Source: JADCRZ01 sp031399065
Lineage (GTDB): Bacteria; Bacteroidota; Bacteroidia; Chitinophagales; Chitinophagaceae
Length of the DNA: 64,000 nucleotides
Direction of reading: 5' to 3'
Assembly: GCA_031399065.1 (NCBI GenBank)
Contig: JANNOM010000046.1
Coordinates: 37,450 to 101,449, forward strand
In this document: positions 46,178-54,199 of the stretch, piece by piece
How the letters are laid out: each line of letters begins with the position of its first letter
Numbering within the stretch: position 1 is the first letter of the stretch
Program-made: the position numbers and the translations under genes
The notes under the pieces: generated by a model
Told to the model about the DNA's origin: nothing
Database searches by the model: none
What the model saw: the letters and a program-made list of their open reading frames with translations, nothing else

Positions 46178-47867
46178 AATTGATTGTTTTTTGTACAGTG
46201 CTCCAATGTCCCTGGGCCTTTATCGTTCCCTGTTCCAGCCATATCACGTGGTCGCAACGGCTGGCAAACGAGGTATCGTTGCTGACTACCAACACTGTCG
46301 TAGAAGGACATCCCGTTAATAAATAATTTTTCACCTTTTCGGCATCTTCTTTCTCAAACCCAAGCCAGGGCTCTTCTAGCAGCAGCAAGGCAGGCCGGTT
46401 TATCAATGCCCTTAACAAGAGTACTTTCTTGCTCACCCTGCCGGACAAATGCTTGCCACCTGCCGGCAACTGCATCTGTAATAACTCTTTGTCGTCGCCC
46501 GGTAAAAAAGAAAGTCCCGAGTCTTTTGTAAAAGCCAGTACCTGCTCCAGAGAAATATTTTTGTTACCCATAGTTATATTTTCCAGCAGTGATCCCTGAA
46601 AAATATCCTGTTCATTTAACAGGATCCCGGTTTTAGAACGGATGGATGATTTATCGTATAGTGAAACGGGTATATCGTTCAAGGACAACTGGCCTGCAAA
46701 AGGATCGTAAGAGCCGCTTAATACTTTCAGGAGCGTGGATCTGCCCGCGCCTACCGGCCCCATAATACAGATCTTCTGGCCGCCGGGTATGTTGAAAGAA
46801 AGCTGGTGCAGGATCTCTTTGTTCTCTTTATAGCCAAAAGAAATATCCTTTGCCTGAATTGAGACACTTCCCATATTCAGTTGCATATCGCCGCTTAGCT
46901 CTTTTGGTTTATCGGTAAGGATACTTAGCTTTTCTGTTGAAGTTATTACATCATACACATTATCGAGTGTTATAATTAATTTTTCTATGGAATTGATAAT
47001 AGTAAGGATCACTATTTCCGCGGCAATGAACTGCCCGATATTGATTTGCTGATCTACCAGCAATAAAACGCCTGCAATCAACATAGTGGCCGTGATCAGT
47101 ACTTTAAAGCCGATAAGTGTCCAGTACTGTACCAGCAATACATTAAAATGGCGGGTACGGGATTGCAGGTAGCCGGTGACCAACTGATCGGTCTTGCGCA
47201 GGTGCAGCGCGTGGTTAACCGAAAACTTGAAGGACATGACGGACCGGGCCAGTTCTTCCAGGTATCCTGCTACCCCGTATTTATAATTGCTCTCCGTAAC
47301 ACTTGTCTGCAACCCTCGTTTGCCTGTGAATTTGATGATCAGGTAAAGAATAGTAACCAGTAATACACCGAATAAAATAAAGATAGGATGGTAAAAGGAT
47401 AATAACAACAGGCCGAACAGCACCTGTATGCTGGCCGCCGGCACATCGAGTAATAATTTTGAGATACCCTTCTGCAGCGATACGGTATCAAAGAAACGAT
47501 TCACCAGTTCCGGGAGGTAGTAATGGTCGATATCCTTCAGATTGAGGTGCGGCAGAGACTGCGCGTATTGAAAGGAATACCGGACAAAGAGCTGCTGCTG
47601 TATTTTTTCAATAAGCTTCATTTGATTCACCTGTAACAGGCCGTTCAGTAAGACGCTGCCTATTACGAAAATGATGAGCAGTACCAGGGAAGTTGAAACG
47701 GAACCTCCCATTACGAAACTGATGATGGACTGGATACCAAGCGGCAGTGTAAGTGCCACCAGTCCATTCAGCAGCGCATAGAAGTAAATGGAACTTATTT
47801 CCGCTTTTTCATAACGGAGTACTTCGTAAATGCGGGTAAAAGGATTTTTGTGGCTCGTAGTGGACAT
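46152..47867 (-). CDS. ABC exporter (membrane and ATPase domains) with degenerate nucleotide-binding motifs
   Basis: The 571-residue half-transporter has about six transmembrane helices (residues 20-300) and a C-terminal ATPase domain. The ATPase motifs deviate from the consensus: Walker A is GPVGAGRSTLL (Arg near residue 376 where Lys is normal), the signature is LSGRVSKKVLL instead of LSGGQ, Walker B reads LLLLEEPW (Asp replaced by Glu), and the H-loop histidine is absent (VVSNDTSFASRCDHVIWLEQ). The Q-loop region (NEQDIFQGSLLENI) is kept. I recall related Bacteroidota transporters beside HlyD and TolC genes that also lack the canonical signature and H-loop, but they keep the Walker A lysine. 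It has no peptidase domain. The export substrate is unknown. Confidence 0.85.
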   Translation of the reverse strand: MSTTSHKNPFTRIYEVLRYEKAEISSIYFYALLNGLVALTLPLGIQSIISFVMGGSVSTSLVLLIIFVIGSVLLNGLLQVNQMKLIEKIQQQLFVRYSFQYAQSLPHLNLKDIDHYYLPELVNRFFDTVSLQKGISKLLLDVPAASIQVLFGLLLLSFYHPIFILFGVLLVTILYLIIKFTGKRGLQTSVTESNYKYGVAGYLEELARSVMSFKFSVNHALHLRKTDQLVTGYLQSRTRHFNVLLVQYWTLIGFKVLITATMLIAGVLLLVDQQINIGQFIAAEIVILTIINSIEKLIITLDNVYDVITSTEKLSILTDKPKELSGDMQLNMGSVSIQAKDISFGYKENKEILHQLSFNIPGGQKICIMGPVGAGRSTLLKVLSGSYDPFAGQLSLNDIPVSLYDKSSIRSKTGILLNEQDIFQGSLLENITMGNKNISLEQVLAFTKDSGLSFLPGDDKELLQMQLPAGGKHLSGRVSKKVLLLRALINRPALLLLEEPWLGFEKEDAEKVKNYLLTGCPSTTVLVVSNDTSFASRCDHVIWLEQGTIKAQGHWSTVQKTINYAGNQENS

Positions 47868-47885
47868 GTCTTCGTTTTATAGCCA

Positions 47886-47913
47886 CAAATATAGGCTGTA
47901 TATCTATTTGCAA
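47886..47913 (-). promoter_or_regulatory. Candidate promoter of the ABC exporter operon
   Basis: Read on the minus strand, TTG (47913-47911) and TATATTTG (47893-47886) are 17 nt apart and fit the TTG...TAnnTTTG consensus. They lie 18 to 46 nt upstream of the ABC start at 47867. The -33 element is inside the palindrome at 47911-47927, so a bound repressor would block it. Confidence 0.6.
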
Positions 47914-47927
47914 TAGTAATACTATCA
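47911..47927. promoter_or_regulatory. Candidate TetR operator in the ABC exporter promoter
   Basis: CAATAGTAATACTATCA is the exact reverse complement of the 17-mer at 43421-43437 and contains the same ATAGTA/TACTAT inverted repeat. It overlaps the -33 element of the exporter promoter. Two identical copies of a 17-nt palindrome 4.5 kb apart, each upstream of a gene in this cluster, are unlikely by chance. Confidence 0.75.
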
Positions 47928-47974
47928 TAATAAAATGTTATACTTTTGCAGTTAGCTATTACACTTCAGGCTGA

Positions 47975-48601
47975 CTATTTGGGCAGCGTGCTGTGAAACT
48001 GGTCCAATTCCTTTAAATAACGCAACAGCACAATACGGTCGGCGTCTTCCAGTTTTCCCAACACATCCTGGATGCCGGCAAATTTTTGATAGATGGTATA
48101 TAAGGTCTTTTTACCCTTAGCACTTAGGGAAATCATTTTTACGCGCTTGTCTTCTTTGAGCGGCTTTTCCAATAGCAGACCCAGCTTCAACATGCGCCTG
48201 ATCATGTCAATACCGGTAGTGGCTTCAATAAGGTTTTCTTCTATGGCTGCTTTTTTTGAACACTGGTTTTGAATATCCACTGTAGCAAGAATGGCAAACT
48301 CGTCATTGGAGGCCAGCCCCATCTCCTGGATAATGGGTTTGGTATACATCCGGATAAATTTATGCAAACGCCATATAAGCGTTGCTGCTTCCGAACTATG
48401 TTGAGTATATTCAAAACGGGAAGTATTGTCATGGAAATATTGCTGCGTATCAGGGCTCATCCAGTAGGCGGGATCGCCATCTGTTGTCTGAACATTTTCG
48501 AGAACGTAACGGGCATACCGCTCCACAGTTGGTTCCCCGCCCGTGCGCAGGTACTCTTCCCAACTTGTAATCAGTTTAATATAAGATGTATTCTCTTTCA
48601 T
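47975..48601 (-). CDS. MarR-family transcriptional regulator
   Basis: The 208-residue protein has an N-terminal extension of about 75 residues and a MarR winged helix: FAILATVDIQNQCSKKAAIE, TTGIDMIRRMLKLGLLLEKP, and the wing KEDKRVKMISLSAKGKKTLY. It lies 107 nt upstream of the exporter ABC gene on the same strand and divergent to tspO. An 18-bp palindrome at 48647-48664 lies between the divergent starts. It may control itself and tspO; a role for the exporter is possible but the TetR operator evidence is stronger there. Confidence 0.85.
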   Translation of the reverse strand: MKENTSYIKLITSWEEYLRTGGEPTVERYARYVLENVQTTDGDPAYWMSPDTQQYFHDNTSRFEYTQHSSEAATLIWRLHKFIRMYTKPIIQEMGLASNDEFAILATVDIQNQCSKKAAIEENLIEATTGIDMIRRMLKLGLLLEKPLKEDKRVKMISLSAKGKKTLYTIYQKFAGIQDVLGKLEDADRIVLLRYLKELDQFHSTLPK

Positions 48602-48646
48602 AGATAAACAGTTGCAAAATTATAAATTATCCACATCGTTTTGTAT

Positions 48647-48664
48647 TATAACGTAAACGTTATA
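48647..48664. promoter_or_regulatory. Palindromic operator candidate between divergent marR and tspO genes
   Basis: TATAACGTAAACGTTATA is a perfect 8-2-8 inverted repeat in the 137-nt gap between the two divergent starts. On the minus strand a -7-like TAATTTTG lies at 48622-48615, about 25 nt further toward the MarR gene, so a protein bound here would cover the -33 zone. The length fits MarR binding sites. Confidence 0.6.
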
Positions 48665-48738
48665 TATTTACATCGAAATCGTTTAATAAGTTTTCTCTAC
48701 ATCATTTACTATGAGTGACTGAAGAGAAGGCTAAACAA

Positions 48739-49272
48739 ATGCTGTATATAACACAAAGATATGAATACAAAAAAATGAAATGGTGGCATTGCCTGATTAT
48801 TTATGTGGTGGCCAACGGCATCAGCTTAATACCTGCGGGATTTAATGGAGATGAAGCATTTTATAACAATTTTGAGCAACCGGGCCTGGCTCCTCCCGAC
48901 TGGATGTTCGCCCCCGTATGGTTTATCAATAATGTGACTTCGCTTATTGGCCTATACACGATCGTTAACCTTCCGGCGGACACGCATCGGCGGTCATCCG
49001 TTATTTGGGCAGAAGGTATTTCATGGGTATTGTATGCCACTTTTGCCATTTTGTATTTCGGGATGAAAAGTCCTGTACTGGGAGCTGTAAACACAGCCAT
49101 CGGGTTGTTGCTTACTATATTAAGCGTTGCCTGGAGCTATCGCATTTCACGCAAAGCGGCATGGATGTTCGCACCAAGACTGGCCTGGCTGCTCCTTGCC
49201 ACTTATGTATCTGCATGGATAGCCCTAAAGAACCGGGATATCTTTTTAGAAATAGGTCCGTTTATCGATTAA
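48739..49272 (+). CDS. tspO: TspO/MBR-family membrane protein
   Basis: From ATG 48739 the product is 177 residues; GTG 48715 or ATG 48775 are other in-frame choices. I prefer 48739 because a purine-rich stretch GAAGAGAAGG (48721-48730) lies 8 nt before it. It has five hydrophobic helices and the TspO hallmark GLAPPDWMFAPVWFINNV. Members bind porphyrins and other tetrapyrroles and are linked to oxidative stress. It is divergent to the MarR gene across a palindrome, which suggests joint control. Confidence 0.88.
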   Translation: MLYITQRYEYKKMKWWHCLIIYVVANGISLIPAGFNGDEAFYNNFEQPGLAPPDWMFAPVWFINNVTSLIGLYTIVNLPADTHRRSSVIWAEGISWVLYATFAILYFGMKSPVLGAVNTAIGLLLTILSVAWSYRISRKAAWMFAPRLAWLLLATYVSAWIALKNRDIFLEIGPFID

Positions 49273-49306
49273 GTGCTGAAAAAAAAGAACCTTTATTTTT
49301 CATCCA

Positions 49307-50452
49307 TTACCGGATAATCAATTTTCGCGTATTTAATATACCTCTGTGCCGGAACTGTACAATATAAATACCCTTTGATAATTTACTCACGTCTATAGAT
49401 AACTCGCTTGTAGTTACATTATATGATGCCACCTTAGCACCGGCAGTGGACAAAATAACAAGCTCCCCCGGATCGGTAAAGCCAGACATGGATACTATGG
49501 ATGATGCGGGATTCGGTTTAATGGTGAAGTCTGGTGAATTATTGGCATTTACGGTAACGATCGGGCTATACGTGTATTTTCCATCCCTGTCTTTCATTTT
49601 AAGGCGGTACAATATCCGGGTATTTGCCGGAGCTGAACGATCCTCGAAAGAGTAAGCAGTACTATTGCCATTATATGCAATCATGGCAATGCTATTAAAA
49701 TCAACCAGGTTATCGCTTCTTTCCAAATCAAATCCTTCAAAGTTTACGGCATCGCTTACCTGCCATTTGAGTATAACACTGCTTAAATGCTTCGCAGAAA
49801 AGGAAACTAGTTTTACAGGTAATGGAACGATAAAATTCTTTACCAGTGAGATGTCATCGAAATAAGCACTAATGGCAGGCTGTTGAACAACAGACGCTAT
49901 TAGTCTTACCCTTACACTCCTTGTTCCCAAAGGGGCTGTCCTCGTATTGGTATAAAAGTTCCAGCCGGTTCCGGAACCGGCGGCATTCGACTGCACAACG
50001 CTGTAACTGGTTCCCAAAACAGCATTTGACCCGTCAAGAAAGTCAATAGTAAACCTTCCTGCATCATTCTGCGTATTCACCGGCGTTTGTATGTAGCCGC
50101 TGAACACCAATTCTACGTTGCCCACGTCTATCTGGGCGGCATCAGAAGCCACAGAAATGGTTTGGTTTAGTTCATAACTCCCAGGGGGCGTTGGAGTGCA
50201 ACCGGCAAAAAACGTTTTGGTGCCACCGTGAGCGGCGGGATAATCAGCAGACGCGTTGGGCGTCATGGTCCATACTGAAAAAGTATTGGCCGCTGTTGGC
50301 GAAGTACATGCCACGCCCGCTCTTTGTACCGTCCAGCCGGTAGCGGCAGGGGCTGCTTCTGCTCCGGGATTTACAATCAGATTTTGCGATTGTGATAGGC
50401 AGGGAACTAATAGAATAAGACTAGCCAAGGCTGATATCTTGTTTTTTAACAT
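49307..50452 (-). CDS. Secreted protein with T9SS C-terminal sorting domain, unknown function
   Basis: The 381-residue protein has a signal peptide (ALASLILLVPCLSQSQ), a jelly-roll-like N-terminal domain of the kind found in carbohydrate-binding modules (LIVNPGAEAA, GWTV, YFDDISLVKNFI; about 25-210), a linker domain (VILKWQVSDAVNFEGFDLER) and a type A T9SS sorting domain (FTIKPNPASSIVSMSG to KGIYIVQFRHRG). It should be secreted to the cell surface. No enzyme motif is visible. It is about 380 nt downstream of the NmrA-type gene and probably has its own promoter. Confidence 0.85.
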   Translation of the reverse strand: MLKNKISALASLILLVPCLSQSQNLIVNPGAEAAPAATGWTVQRAGVACTSPTAANTFSVWTMTPNASADYPAAHGGTKTFFAGCTPTPPGSYELNQTISVASDAAQIDVGNVELVFSGYIQTPVNTQNDAGRFTIDFLDGSNAVLGTSYSVVQSNAAGSGTGWNFYTNTRTAPLGTRSVRVRLIASVVQQPAISAYFDDISLVKNFIVPLPVKLVSFSAKHLSSVILKWQVSDAVNFEGFDLERSDNLVDFNSIAMIAYNGNSTAYSFEDRSAPANTRILYRLKMKDRDGKYTYSPIVTVNANNSPDFTIKPNPASSIVSMSGFTDPGELVILSTAGAKVASYNVTTSELSIDVSKLSKGIYIVQFRHRGILNTRKLIIR

Positions 50453-50830
50453 ATAAGTAATTGTTTGGGTACGAACAAAAAAGTAGATAGAAACTTATTT
50501 ATTTATGTTTTTATAATGCAATCTATATTTAAATAGATTGTAAATGTGTGTGATTTTATTAACAGGTGTGAGTAAGCGATAATGCTGAACAATAACCCAG
50601 CATTAAAATACAAGTTGATAGAATGGAGATCGCGGCTGTTATGCTAATTTCTATTTTCTTAAAATTTTACTTTTACCGCTACCATAGCAGTATATATAGC
50701 ATAGGCCTCCCATGCGCATAGGTCTGCAAAGATAGTATGGGTGATTCCCGTCATTGCTGGTCCTTAGCAATAGGCGCTGGTGGTGATCCGGATGACGAAG
50801 TTAATTGGCGTAATGGATGGAAGTGGATTA
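50453..50830. other. Intergenic region with two inverted repeats
   Basis: No credible gene is seen. CAATCTAT/ATAGATTG (50519-50526 and 50533-50540, 6-nt spacer) is an AT-rich perfect 8-bp repeat near the T9SS-protein start at 50452, and may be an operator. TAATGCTG/CAGCATTA (50580-50587 and 50598-50605, 10-nt loop) is a second perfect 8-bp hairpin lying downstream of the NmrA gene; it has no U-run on the minus strand. Confidence 0.5.
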
Positions 50831-51721
50831 TCAGATATCTGACAACACATCCTGTGCCGTAGCCCATGCAATATCATCGTAGCGGCTATTGTCGGTGTGC
50901 ACATTCTGAACACTGAACATACTGTGCATATATTGACTTCCCTGCCATTTGGGATAAAGTTCACTTTCTCCTTCGGGATGATTAGCCCTTTCTTTTTTGT
51001 TATAAGCAGAAAGTTCTTCAAGGCTGCCCATCCGGATAATTTTAAACTTCGTTCCCTTTATTTCTGTAGCCATTGCTGCTAAGTCATTGGCACTAATCTG
51101 AAAACTGGCGATACGTAGAACCCTGGGGGCAGTATCATCCAATGCGGCGGCGGCAGTAAATGCCGCTGTATCGTCTTTAGTGGTAAAGTCAACCTTGAAG
51201 TCTGCATTATTTCCCCAATAGCCGATACTGTTTTCTTTTAAATTATAAAAGGGCGTATTGTAAGCGAGTACATCAGCAAACGCGCCGTTCATAATGGAAG
51301 TGGAAGCAATAGATGCAACATCCAGTTTTTTATGAAATTCTTTTCTCAGATCAAAATTCCTATTCTCGCCTTCAGCGATTTGTGTAAAATCGCATGAAAA
51401 GTCAGAAGGGATAAATCGCGGAACACCGGCCGCTATAGCCGCATCCAATAAAATAGACTGGCCGTCAACAATTACATCGCGCAACCCCGCCAATGCCGAA
51501 ACAACGCATAATGCGCCTTTACATGCCTGGGTAAGTTCAGCGACATCGGCCATATCAACCCTTATCACTTTCACACCCATTTTCTCCAACTCATCTGCTT
51601 TCTCATTTTTACTGCTATAGCGGACAACAGCGATAACATTTGCATTTCTCTTAAGCAAGGCAGTAATGATTCTTTTGCCCAAATCACCTGTTCCCCCGGC
51701 AACTAAAATTGTATTCTTCAT
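50831..51721 (-). CDS. NmrA-like / isoflavone reductase-like NAD(P)-binding protein
   Basis: The 296-residue protein has a Rossmann motif LVAGGTGDLGKRI (residues about 6-18), and AGVPRFIPSDFSCDF, typical of atypical short-chain dehydrogenases of the NmrA group. It lacks the usual Y-x-x-x-K catalytic pair as far as I can see, so it may be a redox sensor or a reductase with another mechanism. It is 17 nt after the hydrolase gene and probably co-transcribed with it. Confidence 0.85.
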   Translation of the reverse strand: MKNTILVAGGTGDLGKRIITALLKRNANVIAVVRYSSKNEKADELEKMGVKVIRVDMADVAELTQACKGALCVVSALAGLRDVIVDGQSILLDAAIAAGVPRFIPSDFSCDFTQIAEGENRNFDLRKEFHKKLDVASIASTSIMNGAFADVLAYNTPFYNLKENSIGYWGNNADFKVDFTTKDDTAAFTAAAALDDTAPRVLRIASFQISANDLAAMATEIKGTKFKIIRMGSLEELSAYNKKERANHPEGESELYPKWQGSQYMHSMFSVQNVHTDNSRYDDIAWATAQDVLSDI

Positions 51722-51738
51722 TTATTTGTTTTGTTATT

Positions 51739-52881
51739 TTACCGTTTAAGCAAATACCGATCAAACCATTTATAGGCATAATCCCTTACATCATCCACCG
51801 TATCGTGTCCATCCCCATGAATAAGCATAGAAATATGACCAGGTGTTCCCAGGAGTTGATAAACCTGCATGGCCTGGTACACATGTTGAAAACCCGCCAT
51901 CACATCGGGATTGTAAGGATCATTAAAATCATCGAGAAATAACATGCTCCGTGGAGCACATAGTGCAATAACCTCATGAATATCATAAATCGGCTTCCCG
52001 TCTTTTTCCATCTTTTTCCATCTTTCAGGCTCCTCGAAAATGCTACCACTTTTCATGAGTCTGAATACATTTGTTTTCGCCGGACTTACACCGGTAGACG
52101 GCACAGATACTTTTATCCGCGTATCAAAAGCCGCATGATATAAAGCCATTCCTCCCCCGAGCGAGTTACCCATTGAACCGTAGTTGCCTTTTTTTACAAA
52201 CGGCAGCTGTTCCAAAACATCGATTGCCCTTATCAAGGTTAAAATTTTCATTCCTCTATATGACCATCCGGGATACTTTTTTAACAAGTCGGCGACAAGC
52301 TGTTGCTCCGTAACGTTAGCTATAGTAGCACCATATCCATACAGGTCCGGGGCAAATGCGATATAACCCTTTTTTGCCAGTTCCACCGCGTAAGACCGGC
52401 GCCCTCCGGGACCACCCAGCGCACCCATCTTCCCATCTTTCCCGTTCGTCCCATGAATAGTTAAAATGGCAGCCGACTTACCGCCCTCCTGAAATTTTTC
52501 CGGAAGCACTAAAATGGCTTCATTCCAAATATCATCTACAATCTGGTACCTGTATTTAATATGTCTTAACCCGTGGTTCTCATAGCGTTCAACTTCTTCA
52601 AATTTGTTAACGGCAGGCTTTAATTCAACAGGCCCCTTCCCAAAGTTTGCTATTATCCGATTGTATACTTTAGTACGGATTGCCGGCCATTCATCTGCCC
52701 TGGTATCCGGCAGTATAATACCCAGACTGGAAAGTGGGTTTAAAGATTTGGATTCGCCGGGTACAATATCCTGGTATAGTGTCGCCAGCTCAATCTGGGC
52801 TTCAGTTTTATTCTGCGCTATACATACTATATTGCCAGGTATTATAAAAAGAATAAATAATAGGGTCTTAATTACTTTCAT
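51739..52881 (-). CDS. Exported alpha/beta-hydrolase (dienelactone hydrolase / acetyl xylan esterase-like)
   Basis: The 380-residue protein has a signal peptide (TLLFILFIIPGNIVCIAQ), a family-typical N-terminal part, the strand AAILTIHGTNG, the nucleophile elbow YGSMGNSLGGGMALYH, an Asp region SMLFLDDFNDPYNP and the catalytic His in IHGDGHDTVDD. It is probably a periplasmic esterase or peptidase-like hydrolase acting on carbohydrate esters, but the substrate is open. The NmrA-type gene follows directly. Confidence 0.85.
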   Translation of the reverse strand: MKVIKTLLFILFIIPGNIVCIAQNKTEAQIELATLYQDIVPGESKSLNPLSSLGIILPDTRADEWPAIRTKVYNRIIANFGKGPVELKPAVNKFEEVERYENHGLRHIKYRYQIVDDIWNEAILVLPEKFQEGGKSAAILTIHGTNGKDGKMGALGGPGGRRSYAVELAKKGYIAFAPDLYGYGATIANVTEQQLVADLLKKYPGWSYRGMKILTLIRAIDVLEQLPFVKKGNYGSMGNSLGGGMALYHAAFDTRIKVSVPSTGVSPAKTNVFRLMKSGSIFEEPERWKKMEKDGKPIYDIHEVIALCAPRSMLFLDDFNDPYNPDVMAGFQHVYQAMQVYQLLGTPGHISMLIHGDGHDTVDDVRDYAYKWFDRYLLKR

Positions 52882-53385
52882 ATTTCATTTTTTAATCACT
52901 ATTGTTGATGCCGGATTTAAATTTCATACCGGATTAATTCGCACCTGTTCAGTACATTTTATAAGTAGCCGAAGTTGTTAAAGAATTCACGCCACGGATA
53001 ATTAAAATCTTAGTTTGGATTTATAAATTTCATTTAAAATGGAAATGAAATTTAAACAGATGCGGGGTTGGGATCAGAAGCTAATGCCTCCATCAGGCAA
53101 AAATAATTGTCTGCCTTATCAATAAATATTTTATGGGGATAATCTGGTCTCATTATTAATCAGTGACCTGAAGTTATGTATTAGCCATGTTAATTCCAAA
53201 AAGTATTTCTTCCCACACTATCGGTAGCCACTGTTGATAGTATCGTTCTGCTGATTATCCCGCCGCAAACGCTCTACCGGTATGATCACCTTGGGTTACG
53301 ATGAGTCAATGGACTTCCATCATCGGTCGGTCGGACGCAATATGTACCCAGGTAGACCGACCAATCAATGGACCCTGTCACCTCG
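52882..53385. other. Intergenic region with a short inverted/direct repeat cluster
   Basis: I see no gene in these 504 nt. Near the right end GGTCGGTC (53325-53332) and GACCGACC (53355-53362) form a perfect 8-bp inverted repeat with a 22-nt loop. The nonamer TCAATGGAC occurs at 53306-53314 and again at 53365-53373, flanking it. The layout is odd for a terminator because no T-run follows on either strand. Confidence 0.5.
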
Positions 53386-54102
53386 TTACAATTTTTTTAT
53401 AAGCAGCTTTTTTGTTACAATCTCCGTACCTGCCATTGCCTTGCGGAAAGCAACCACATTTTTGAAGGTAAGCTGTAGAATACTTCTTACTTCGTAAGTA
53501 ACTTCAAAAGAGACAACATCAAATGGCCATGGGGTAACAGTAATGCTGTTTTCGCCGGTTGAATACATCGTGTAAGGTTTGCCGTCCGGCCCGCTGCTGA
53601 TCTCTGTTTTGCGGTGTTCCGGCTGAATAAGTCCCTGGCAAAGTAAGAGCGAAAAAGCATCGCAAAATTCCAGCAGTTCGTAACTGCGGTCCACTTCCCT
53701 GATGTGAGAAGCGGAGGCGGCAAGCCATTCTTTTTCGCGCTTACGCAGTGCCTGGCAAAACTCCTTGGCAAGAGGGTCTTTATCATGAACGAACTGGATA
53801 TGACGGGAAACGAGCAAAGCGATATAGGCACTCTTGGTTTCCGCCATCTGTATAAGACGGTTTCCGTCATCTTTGTGAAAGCCGGTAGTTTTAAAATTTT
53901 TAGGGCCTCCGGTCTCGTTCAGCAGATCGTCGTTCTCGAACTCATTATATACGTCATCATGCTCGGCGGTTGCAATAAGTGTTTCAACCCACCTGACCGG
54001 TTGCTTATCTTTTGCCCAATGCGCACAAATCTGCGCGGCAAGTAAGCCGTGCGAGCGCTGCGTAATGATCTGCCATCCGGATTCTGTATAGTTTACTATC
54101 AT
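53386..54102 (-). CDS. DUF3891-family protein
   Basis: The 238-residue cytosolic protein has the DUF3891 layout: TQRSHGLLAAQICAHW near the N-terminus and ATAEHDDVYNEFE around residue 45, with conserved His/Asp residues reminiscent of HD-type metal sites, then SYELLEFCDAFSLLLCQ. The function of the family is unknown to me. It is 97 nt downstream of the EEP gene on the same strand. Confidence 0.85.
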   Translation of the reverse strand: MIVNYTESGWQIITQRSHGLLAAQICAHWAKDKQPVRWVETLIATAEHDDVYNEFENDDLLNETGGPKNFKTTGFHKDDGNRLIQMAETKSAYIALLVSRHIQFVHDKDPLAKEFCQALRKREKEWLAASASHIREVDRSYELLEFCDAFSLLLCQGLIQPEHRKTEISSGPDGKPYTMYSTGENSITVTPWPFDVVSFEVTYEVRSILQLTFKNVVAFRKAMAGTEIVTKKLLIKKL

Positions 54103-54199
54103 AATAGCCAGTTTAATTATACTTTCATTGCCCGATACATCCCGTCAGATCTATACACCCGGGTTACACCAGTCACTACAAACCTGGCAGGATATATCA

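Noticed and set aside
47941..47948. TACTTTTG on the plus strand as a -7 element
   Set aside because: No plus-strand gene follows before 48739, and it lies at the 3' side of the minus-strand MarR gene.
50764..51021. 85-codon minus-strand frame near the NmrA gene end
   Set aside because: It overlaps the NmrA frame in another phase and has no coding signs.
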